A stretch of 20,554 nt of DNA from Gammaproteobacteria bacterium (lineage in GTDB: Bacteria; Pseudomonadota; Gammaproteobacteria; JAJDOJ01): assembly GCA_027030565.1 (NCBI GenBank), contig JALVEU010000367.1, positions 1 through 20,554 of the forward strand, written 5' to 3'. The translations under genes were made by a program, and so were the position numbers. The notes beneath the pieces were generated by a model that had not been told where the DNA came from, ran no database searches, and worked only from the letters and a program-made list of their open reading frames with translations. This document shows, piece after piece, positions 15,007 to 20,554 of the stretch; the stretch's first letter is position 1; each line of letters opens with the position of its first letter.

Positions 15007-16680
15007 ATGGAACGCATCTGGTTACGGAACTATCCACCGGGGGTTCCGCACGAGATCGATCCGGACGCCTATCGCTCCGTCGCCGCGGTCCTGGACGATG
15101 CCTTCGCGCGGTATGCCGCCCTTCCCGCCTTCACCAACCTGGGTACCGTCCTGAGCTATGCCCGGGTGGAGGAGCTGTCACGTCGCTTCGCGGCCTTTCT
15201 CCAAGGGCTCGGTGCCCGACCGGGGGATCGCATCGCCCTGATGATGCCGAACCTGCTCCAGTATCCGGTGACCCTGTTCGGTGCGCTGCGCGCCGGTCTC
15301 ACGGTGGTCAACGTGAACCCTCTGTACACGCCCCGCGAGCTGCATCACCAGCTGGTGGACTCGGGGGCAGAGATCTTGCTGGTGCTCGAGAACCAGGCGC
15401 ATGTGGCGAGCGAGGCCCTGGAGGGAACGCGGGTCCGCCACGTGCTGATCACGGCGGTGGGGGATCTGCTCCCGGCGCCCAAGCGGCAGCTCACCAACTT
15501 CGTGGTCCGCCACGTGCGCCGCATGGTGAAGCCCTATCGTTTCGCGCGCGCGATCTCACTGCGTCGGGCCCTGCGAACACCCGCCAGCCGTTTCGCCGCC
15601 CCGCGCATCGGCCCACGGGATCCCTGCCTGCTCCAGTACACGGGCGGCACCACGGGCGTCTCCAAGGGCGCCGTGCTCACCCACCGCAACCTGGTCGCCA
15701 ACATCCTGCAGGTGGCCACGTGGTTCACGGGTGTGCTGCTGCCCGGCAAAGAGATCATCGTCACCCCACTCCCGCTCTATCACATCTTCAGCCTCTCGGT
15801 GAACTGCCTGAGCTTCCTCACCCTGGGCGGGCTCAACCTGCTGATCACCAACCCCCGGGACCTGGACGCCTTCGTCGCCGAGCTGGCGCGCTGGCCCTTC
15901 ACCACCTTCATGGGGGTCAACACCCTGTTCAATGCGCTGCTCCAGCATCCCCGGTTCGTCCGGCTGGACTTCTCCCACCTCAAGCTGAGCGTGGGCGGCG
16001 GAATGGCGGTGCAGGAGTCGGTGGCCCGGCGCTGGGAGGCGCTCACCGGCTGCCACATCCTGGAAGGCTACGGGCTCACCGAGACCTCTCCGGTGGTGAC
16101 CATCAACCCGCCTCACCTGCGGCGTTATACGGGCAGCGTCGGTCTACCCATCTCTTCCACCGAGGTGGAGATCCGTGACGAAGAAGGCCGTGCCCTTGGC
16201 CTGGACGAGCCGGGCGAGCTGTGCGTGCGCGGCCCCCAGGTGATGGCCGGCTACTGGAACCGCCCCGAGGAGACCCGCCAGGTGCTCTCCGAGGACGGCT
16301 GGCTGCGCACCGGGGACATCGCACGGATCGACGCCGAGGGGTTCGTGTACATCGTCGACCGCAAGAAGGACATGATCCTGGTGTCGGGTTTCAACGTGTA
16401 TCCCAACGAGGTGGAGGAAGTGCTGGTGATGCACCCAGCCGTGGCCGAGGCCGCCTGCATCGGGGTTCCGGACCCCCGCACCGGCGAGGCGGTTCGCGCC
16501 TTTGTGGTGCTGCGTCCCGGCGCCGAGACCACTCCTGCCGAGCTGATCGAGCACTGCCGCCACAATCTCACGCCCTACAAGGTGCCCCGGGTCATCGAGT
16601 TCCGGACCGAGCTCCCCAAGACCCCGGTGGGCAAGATCCTGCGGCGAAAATTGCGCGAGGAGTACGTGGCTCAGGGCTGA
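15007..16680 (+). CDS. fadD: Long-chain-fatty-acid--CoA ligase FadD
   Basis: This 557-residue ANL-superfamily enzyme (E. coli FadD 561) activates long-chain fatty acids to acyl-CoA through an acyl-adenylate, at the inner face of the cytoplasmic membrane. The ATP/AMP P-loop YTGGTTGVSKG is at 211-221. GYGLTETSP is the second adenylate motif. GWLRTGDIARIDAEGFVYIV with DRKKDMILVSGFNVYPNEVE forms the FACS signature that shapes the fatty-acid site. PKTPVGKILRRKL near the end carries the catalytic Lys at about 543. The ATG at 15007 gives MERIWLRNYPPGVPHEID, typical of FadD. No ribosome binding site is seen. Its stop overlaps the convergent TetR gene by ten bases; that regulator is a natural candidate for control. 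Whether its role is beta-oxidation or lipid recycling cannot be told. Confidence 0.95.
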   Translation: MERIWLRNYPPGVPHEIDPDAYRSVAAVLDDAFARYAALPAFTNLGTVLSYARVEELSRRFAAFLQGLGARPGDRIALMMPNLLQYPVTLFGALRAGLTVVNVNPLYTPRELHHQLVDSGAEILLVLENQAHVASEALEGTRVRHVLITAVGDLLPAPKRQLTNFVVRHVRRMVKPYRFARAISLRRALRTPASRFAAPRIGPRDPCLLQYTGGTTGVSKGAVLTHRNLVANILQVATWFTGVLLPGKEIIVTPLPLYHIFSLSVNCLSFLTLGGLNLLITNPRDLDAFVAELARWPFTTFMGVNTLFNALLQHPRFVRLDFSHLKLSVGGGMAVQESVARRWEALTGCHILEGYGLTETSPVVTINPPHLRRYTGSVGLPISSTEVEIRDEEGRALGLDEPGELCVRGPQVMAGYWNRPEETRQVLSEDGWLRTGDIARIDAEGFVYIVDRKKDMILVSGFNVYPNEVEEVLVMHPAVAEAACIGVPDPRTGEAVRAFVVLRPGAETTPAELIEHCRHNLTPYKVPRVIEFRTELPKTPVGKILRRKLREEYVAQG

Positions 16681-17351
16681 TCCGCGCCCTCCTCGGCAGC
16701 AGCACCCCCCTGGGCCTGGGCCACGCCCACCGTCTCGGCGGCCACCGGCGCGGCGGCCATCTCCTGCCCGCCCTCGTCGGCGAACAGGCTGCGCCCGGCC
16801 AGGCCCTCCAGGCGGCGGCGCAGGAACTGCTGCGTGCGCTCGGCGCCCTTGGAGTCGTCGCGAAGCCAGTAGGCGAAGGTGGCCAGGTACAACGAGGTGA
16901 AGGCCACCTCCTCCAGGCTGCGCCGCAACCCCGTGGAGCGCCGCCCGGCGGCCTCGAGAAACCACTGCACGGTACGACTGACACGTAGCACGCCCAGCAC
17001 CTGCAGGTGCAGATGCGGCGGCTCCAGCTTGTAGAAGAGCATCTCTCGCACCAGGTGCCGATAGGGCGCCAGCGCCTCCAGCCACGCCATCACCACCCGG
17101 TGCAGGCGCTCCCGTGGCAGCAGGAAGCGGAACTCCGGCTCGTCGGCCGCCTGGAGCATGGCCCGGTCCGCACGATCGAACAGCGCCTCGGACAGATCGT
17201 CCTTCTGGCGCACGTGTCGATAGATCTCGGTCAGCGGCACGCCGAGCATCTCGGCGATCCGGTGCAGGCGCACGGCCTCCCATCCGCCGTCGGCAGCGAG
17301 CCGCAGGGCAGTGTCCAGGACGTCGTCGGTCGTCACAGTCTTGGTCTCCAT
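16671..17351 (-). CDS. TetR-family regulator with COQ9-like C-terminal domain
   Basis: This 226-residue protein has a TetR-type N-terminal domain (about 8-60, with the helix-turn-helix in VRLHRIAEMLGVPLTEIYRHV). The C-terminal part, especially YLATFAYWLRDDSKGAERTQ and FLRRRL at about 155-181, follows the COQ9 pattern (W...DDS...T..FL..RL). COQ9 proteins have a TetR fold and bind isoprenoid or other lipids. The last 40 residues are Ala/Glu/Gly-rich and disordered-looking. The start ATG at 17351 has a GAGGTG ribosome binding site ten bases upstream. Its 3' end overlaps fadD by ten bases in convergent orientation. A lipid-sensing repressor of nearby genes such as fadD is plausible but unproven; a COQ9-like ubiquinone role is the alternative. 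Confidence 0.82.
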   Translation of the reverse strand: METKTVTTDDVLDTALRLAADGGWEAVRLHRIAEMLGVPLTEIYRHVRQKDDLSEALFDRADRAMLQAADEPEFRFLLPRERLHRVVMAWLEALAPYRHLVREMLFYKLEPPHLHLQVLGVLRVSRTVQWFLEAAGRRSTGLRRSLEEVAFTSLYLATFAYWLRDDSKGAERTQQFLRRRLEGLAGRSLFADEGGQEMAAAPVAAETVGVAQAQGGAAAEEGADQP

Positions 17352-17402
17352 GGGCGTGCCACCTCACATGCCGGATGCCCCGGAAGTTCGGATTCATCGT
17401 TC

Positions 17403-17408
17403 AGTATA
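17403..17408 (-). promoter_or_regulatory. Candidate -10 element of the TetR gene
   Basis: TATACT on the minus strand, predicting a start near 17396 and a 45-base leader. No matching -35 hexamer is visible, so an activator or other element would be needed. Confidence 0.35.
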
Positions 17409-17467
17409 GGCCAAGGGGACGGAACCTGGGGCACCAGCGAGATACGCTGACAAACCCGCGGCCGCGG

Positions 17468-17495
17468 TTGCATTCCCCCTTACCCGGAGTAGGAT
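17468..17495 (+). promoter_or_regulatory. Sigma70-type promoter of the CPBP protease gene
   Basis: TTGCAT (17468-17473), a 16-base spacer and TAGGAT (17490-17495) form a reasonable promoter. The transcript would start near 17502 with a leader of about 25 bases that lacks an evident ribosome binding site. Confidence 0.5.
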
Positions 17496-17526
17496 CGCCC
17501 CCGGATCGGCCAACCCATACTCATCC

Positions 17527-18402
17527 ATGCGGGTCTTCCTCCTGTTCACCCTCTACATCGCCGGCCTGTTCGTCGCCGGAGCGCTGCTCGAGTACCCGGT
17601 CTACCGCTTGGCCCGGCTGGTCGACGAAGGGGTGAGCTACTGGAACTTCTCCGGCAGGCTCACCGTCCCGCTCGGCCTGCTCAGTGCCTATCCGTTCCTG
17701 CGCTGGATGGGCCTGGCCGACGCGCGCAGTCTGGGCTATGGTCTGACCACCCGGGAGTTCTTGTCGGCACTGGCCCGAGGCGCTCTGCTCGGCGTGCTCA
17801 TGATGCTGCCGTTGTTCGCCCTGCTCCTGGCCACCGAGGCACGCGTCGCCTCCGTGGCCCCGGCGGCGGTGCCCGCTCGTCTGATGATAGCCGCTGGGGC
17901 GGCACTGTTCACCGGACTGGCCGTCGGCGTCATCGAGGAAACCTTCTTCCGCGGCGCCCTGCTCACCGCCCTGACGCGGGAGGCGGGAGCGGTGGCGGCC
18001 GTCGTGCTGAGCAGCCTGCTGTACGCCCTGCTCCATTTCGTGGACTCGGACCTGCGCGTGCCCGAAACGCAGATCGGCTGGACCACGGGGCTGCAGGTGC
18101 TAGGCGATTCGCTGGCCGGACTCGCCCAGCCGGCCGCCATCGTGGACTCTGCCCTGGCCTTGACCGCCGTGGGTGCCTTTCTCGCCCTCGTGCGCCTGCG
18201 TGACGGACATATCGCCCGCTGCATCGGCCTGCATGCCGGCTGGGTGTTCGCCATCCAGGAGCTCAAGGCCGTCTCCCACGGCATGCCCGATGCCCGCTGG
18301 GGATGGCTCATCGGCAGTTACGACAAGGTCACCGGCTGGGCGGCCCTGGCCTGGCTGTTGCTCCTGGGCGTGGTCTTCCTGCGCCCCGTACGGTCCCGCT
18401 GA
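17527..18402 (+). CDS. CPBP-family intramembrane glutamic endopeptidase
   Basis: This 291-residue polytopic membrane protein belongs to the CAAX protease and bacteriocin-processing (CPBP/Abi, PF02517) family. The catalytic motifs are EETFFR at 137-142, YALLHF with His at 170, and GLHAGW with His at 236. It has about eight hydrophobic segments spread over the whole length. Family members cleave prenylated proteins in eukaryotes; in bacteria they serve in bacteriocin self-immunity, signalling or unknown processing. No bacteriocin gene is adjacent, so the substrate is unknown. The ATG at 17527 directly precedes the first membrane helix. It is a single-gene unit divergent from the TetR gene; after its stop at 18402 comes an imperfectly structured spacer before the tRNA operon. 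Confidence 0.9.
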   Translation: MRVFLLFTLYIAGLFVAGALLEYPVYRLARLVDEGVSYWNFSGRLTVPLGLLSAYPFLRWMGLADARSLGYGLTTREFLSALARGALLGVLMMLPLFALLLATEARVASVAPAAVPARLMIAAGAALFTGLAVGVIEETFFRGALLTALTREAGAVAAVVLSSLLYALLHFVDSDLRVPETQIGWTTGLQVLGDSLAGLAQPAAIVDSALALTAVGAFLALVRLRDGHIARCIGLHAGWVFAIQELKAVSHGMPDARWGWLIGSYDKVTGWAALAWLLLLGVVFLRPVRSR

Positions 18403-18403
18403 G

Positions 18404-18462
18404 CGGGAGACCCGGGAAGGACGCTGGGCGCTCGTTCGGCCGTGGACCGGCCACGTCTCCCG
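18404..18462. repeat. Inverted repeat with internal hairpin after the CPBP gene
   Basis: The 8-bp arms CGGGAGAC (18404-18411) and GTCTCCCG (18455-18462) enclose a smaller GGCCG/CGGCC hairpin. It lies between the CPBP stop and the tRNA operon terminator. There is no T-run after it, so the function is uncertain. Confidence 0.3.
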
Positions 18463-18480
18463 AATCCGATACTCACGCAC

Positions 18481-18507
18481 AAGACAAAGCCCGGACGATG
18501 CCGGGCT
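18481..18507 (-). terminator. Intrinsic terminator of the tRNA operon
   Basis: On the minus strand the perfect 7-bp stem AGCCCGG / CCGGGCT with a six-base loop is followed by TTGTCTT. It lies 28 bases after the CCA of tRNA-Lys, the last gene of the operon. Confidence 0.82.
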
Positions 18508-18534
18508 GGAATCGTGTAACGCATTGGTTTTGAA

Positions 18535-18610
18535 TGGTGGGCCGTGTAGGAATCGAACCTACAACCAATGGATTAAGAGTCCACTGCTCTACCAATTGAG
18601 CTAACGGCCC
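18535..18610 (-). tRNA. tRNA-Lys(CTT)
   Basis: This is a 76-base tRNA with encoded CCA. The acceptor stem GGGCCGT/ACGGCCC is fully paired, and the anticodon loop CTCTTAA gives anticodon CTT, reading AAG. The T loop is TTCGATT and the discriminator is A. It is last in the Pro-Arg-His-Lys operon, 12 bases after tRNA-His. Confidence 0.96.
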
Positions 18611-18622
18611 GGTGCAGAAACT

Positions 18623-18699
18623 TGGGGTGAGCGATGGGATTCGAACCCACGACCACCGGAGCCACAATCCGGGGCTCTACCAGCTGAGCTACGCCCACC
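18623..18699 (-). tRNA. tRNA-His(GTG)
   Basis: This is a 77-base tRNA that includes the extra G at position -1, paired opposite C73, the hallmark of tRNA-His. The acceptor GTGGGCG pairs with CGCTCAC with one G-U wobble. The anticodon loop TTGTGGC gives anticodon GTG. CCA is encoded. It is a substrate of the Tgt/QueA queuosine pathway encoded in this window. Confidence 0.96.
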
Positions 18700-18729
18700 A
18701 TCGTACCGGCCACCCACGGTGCGTGAAGC

Positions 18730-18806
18730 TGGCACGCCCGGCAGGATTCGAACCTGCTACCCTCGGCTTAGAAGGCCGATGCTCTATCCAGATGAGCTAC
18801 GGGCGC
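18730..18806 (-). tRNA. tRNA-Arg(TCT)
   Basis: This is a 77-base tRNA with encoded CCA and discriminator G. The anticodon stem TCGGC/GCCGA encloses the loop CTTCTAA, anticodon TCT, reading AGA, a rare codon in a GC-rich genome. The acceptor strands GCGCCCG and CGGGCGT pair fully except for a terminal G1-U72 wobble. Confidence 0.95.
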
Positions 18807-18854
18807 AGAATCGAACCGAGTATCCCCATGCCCAGCCCGGGGCTTCGCCAGGGT

Positions 18855-18931
<77 letters not shown>

Positions 18932-18946
18932 ATTCGGGATCCTGCC

Positions 18947-18952
18947 ACACTA
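18947..18952 (-). promoter_or_regulatory. Candidate -10 element of the tRNA operon
   Basis: TAGTGT on the minus strand lies 15 bases before tRNA-Pro, with a GC-rich stretch after it of the kind seen in stringently controlled promoters. TTCGCC about 15 bases upstream is a poor -35. The position is right, but the match is weak. Confidence 0.3.
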
Positions 18953-19071
18953 CGCGCCGTGGCGGATGGCGAAGTGTACGCGCTGCGCCGCAGACCCGTC
19001 AATGGCCGCCATTGGGCCCCTGCGCACCCGATCCGGGCATCTCGCCAGTGGTTTTTGCGCCACGCCCCGGG

Positions 19072-19077
19072 TATGCT
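19072..19077 (+). promoter_or_regulatory. Candidate -10 element of the cyclophilin-lpxH operon
   Basis: TATGCT, 35 bases before the cyclophilin ATG at 19113, has no good -35 partner. The 180 bases between the tRNA-Pro gene and this start contain nothing else that I can identify. Confidence 0.3.
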
Positions 19078-19112
19078 GGGCGCGCCACAGCGACCGAGGA
19101 GGGTGCTGCGCA

Positions 19113-19727
19113 ATGCGTTACTGGTTTTTTCGATTTATGGCCGCCGCGGTGAGTTCCCTGTTGCTCGGTACCGCGGCCGCTGCCGACAAGGGGTGCACAT
19201 CCATGACCGACGAGGCCCATCCTATCGTGGAACTGCGGACGAACAAGGGCACCATCGTGGTCCAGCTCGACCGGGACAAGGCGCCCAAGACCGTGGAAAA
19301 CTTTCTGCGCTACGTACGGGAGGGCCACTATGACGGGACCATCTTCCACAGGGTGATCCCGAACTTCATGATCCAGGGCGGCGGCATGACCGAGGACATG
19401 AAGGAGAAACCCACCCATAGTCCCATTCCCAACGAGGCGGACAACGGACTGGAAAACCTGCGCGGCACCATCGCCATGGCCCGCACCAGTGACCCCCACT
19501 CGGCCACCGCGCAGTTCTTCATCAACCTGAAGGACAACGCCTTCCTGGATCACACCGCCCCCACCTCCCAGGGCTGGGGTTACGCAGTATTCGGGCGCGT
19601 CGTCGAGGGCATGGATGTGGTGGACGCCATCGCCCGGGTGCCAACGGGCACGCGGGGCTTCCACCAGGACGTCCCCAAGGAGCCCGTGGTCATCGAGCAG
19701 GCGCGCGTGCGCTGCGCCGAGGACTGA
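19113..19727 (+). CDS. Peptidyl-prolyl cis-trans isomerase (PpiB-like cyclophilin with signal peptide)
   Basis: This 204-residue cyclophilin catalyses proline cis-trans isomerisation in folding proteins. Core residues are present: the catalytic Arg and Phe in FHRVIPNFMIQGGG, Gln and Phe in SATAQFFINL, and Trp in QGWGYAVFG. The C-terminal block (FHQDVPKEPVVIE) is closer to cytoplasmic PpiB than to PpiA. The ATG at 19113, with GGAGG ten bases upstream, adds a clear signal peptide (MRYWFFRFMAAAVSSLLLG, then AAAA), so the product should be periplasmic. A second in-frame ATG at 19203, with AAGGGG nine bases upstream, would give a 174-residue cytoplasmic form of PpiB length. It precedes lpxH by 18 bases, as ppiB does in E. 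coli. Confidence 0.93.
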   Translation: MRYWFFRFMAAAVSSLLLGTAAAADKGCTSMTDEAHPIVELRTNKGTIVVQLDRDKAPKTVENFLRYVREGHYDGTIFHRVIPNFMIQGGGMTEDMKEKPTHSPIPNEADNGLENLRGTIAMARTSDPHSATAQFFINLKDNAFLDHTAPTSQGWGYAVFGRVVEGMDVVDAIARVPTGTRGFHQDVPKEPVVIEQARVRCAED

Positions 19728-19745
19728 AACCGCCCGACTGGGGCC

Positions 19746-20501
19746 ATGCCCCGCACGCGGTTCGTCGCCGATCTCCACCTGGACGCCGCACGACCGGAGA
19801 TCCTCGGTCAGTTTCGGGCGTTTCTCGATGCGACGCCTGGGGACGTGGAGGCACTGTACGTCCTTGGTGACCTGTTCGAGCACTGGGTGGGCGACGACGC
19901 CCCCTCGGACGGGCTGGAGCTCGTGCTGGACGCACTGCGGCGTCTAACCCGGAGGACCCCCGTCTACGTGCAGCCTGGCAACCGGGACTTCCTCCTGGGC
20001 CAGGGCTTCGAGGCACGCACCGGCTGCCGGCTACTGCCCGATGCCGTCGTGATGGACCTGTACGGTGTATCCACCCTGCTCCTGCACGGGGACACCCTGT
20101 GCACCGATGACGTACGTTATCAACGCTATCGGCGCGTGGTGCGGCACCGGCTGGTCACCGGGCTCGTGCGCCGGCTGCCCCTGGGCCTGCGCCTGCGGCT
20201 GGCCCGGGGCATGCGGCGGACCAGCCACAGGGAGCTGGCCAGGAAGCCTTCTTCCATCATGGACGTGAATCAGGACGCGGTCCTCCAGGCCCTGCAGCGG
20301 CACGGCGTCAGGCGACTCATCCACGGACACACCCACCGTCCCGGGATCCATCGCGTCGAGACTGCAGGCGGGCCCGCCGAACGTTTCGTCCTGGGGGACT
20401 GGTATGCCCACGGGAGCATGCTCGAGTGCCGTCCGGGGCGCTGCGAGCTCCTTCAGTTGGACCCCGCCGGCCTCCCCGCAGGCCCCTTGAGCGCATCCTG
20501 A
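19746..20501 (+). CDS. lpxH: UDP-2,3-diacylglucosamine diphosphatase LpxH
   Basis: LpxH cleaves UDP-2,3-diacylglucosamine to lipid X plus UMP at the inner membrane, the fourth step of lipid A synthesis. This calcineurin-like Mn enzyme of 251 residues (E. coli 240) has all metal ligands: D9 and H11 in FVADLHL, D42 in VLGDLFEHWVGDD, N79 in GNRD, H114 in LLHGD, and H195 and H197 in HGHTHRP. The lid region with RYRRVVRH and SIMDVNQDAV is also present. The ATG at 19746 gives MPRTRFVADLHL, the normal N-terminus. It is cotranscribed with the cyclophilin gene. Its last 49 bases overlap a possible convergent gene. Confidence 0.96.
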   Translation: MPRTRFVADLHLDAARPEILGQFRAFLDATPGDVEALYVLGDLFEHWVGDDAPSDGLELVLDALRRLTRRTPVYVQPGNRDFLLGQGFEARTGCRLLPDAVVMDLYGVSTLLLHGDTLCTDDVRYQRYRRVVRHRLVTGLVRRLPLGLRLRLARGMRRTSHRELARKPSSIMDVNQDAVLQALQRHGVRRLIHGHTHRPGIHRVETAGGPAERFVLGDWYAHGSMLECRPGRCELLQLDPAGLPAGPLSAS

Positions 20502-20554
20502 GCCCGCACCGCGTCCAGGGTGTAGTGGCGATAGCCTGTCGGGAGACTGAATAA
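20453..20554 (-). CDS. Possible C-terminal end of a convergent gene cut by the window edge
   Basis: The minus-strand frame from the right edge to a TGA at 20453-20455 encodes 33 residues including LPTGYRHYTLDAVRAQDAL, which reads like real protein up to the point where it enters lpxH. All plus-strand frames after the lpxH stop are broken, so a convergent gene is more likely than a downstream one. A 49-base overlap with lpxH is unusual, however, and only the tail is visible. The family is unknown. Confidence 0.35.
   Translation of the reverse strand, partial: LFSLPTGYRHYTLDAVRAQDALKGPAGRPAGSN

Overview
This window reads as chromosomal DNA of a GC-rich gammaproteobacterium, most plausibly from the Chromatiales/Ectothiorhodospiraceae neighbourhood. 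The basis is the block queA-tgt-yajC-secD-secF with a convergent suhB, the pair of cyclophilin and lpxH, a FimV-like protein, tRNAs with encoded CCA, and strongly GC-rich third codon positions. The taxonomic placement is inference. Nearly everything is housekeeping. There is no insertion sequence, integrase, CRISPR array or rRNA.

Left part (1-6758): a truncated FmdB-type zinc-ribbon gene leaves the window on the minus strand and is divergent from suhB. suhB converges on a minus-strand operon for queuosine tRNA modification (queA, tgt) and for the Sec accessory complex (yajC, secD, secF). A tRNA-Leu(CAA) with its own promoter lies divergent from queA.

Middle part (6961-12702): a second minus-strand operon encodes a YdbH-like AsmA-type envelope protein, a lipoprotein that looks like YnbE and YdbL joined in one chain, a YihY-family membrane protein with a winged-helix tail, a DCTPP1-like dNTP pyrophosphohydrolase and a TraB-family membrane protein. 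The last three genes overlap by 8 and 4 bases, which suggests translational coupling. The first two form a probable lipid-transport bridge between the inner and outer membranes.

Island-like part (12703-13635): about 0.9 kb of lower coding density, with AT-richer codon use than its flanks. It holds one clear small gene, an orphan DNA-binding domain like the lambda terminase small subunit Nu1, with a strong intrinsic terminator. A possible 51-codon ORF sits just upstream. This is the only stretch that looks accessory.

Right part (13636-20554): a short FimV-like LysM protein, fadD (long-chain acyl-CoA synthetase) with a convergent TetR regulator whose C-terminal half resembles COQ9, a CPBP intramembrane protease, a four-tRNA operon (Pro-Arg-His-Lys) with an intrinsic terminator, a secreted PpiB-type cyclophilin and lpxH of lipid A synthesis. 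A convergent reading frame is cut by the right edge.

I found no clearly new multi-gene system. The points most worth a second look are the fused YnbE/YdbL lipoprotein, the orphan Nu1-like gene, the YihY winged-helix fusion and the cyclophilin with two possible starts.
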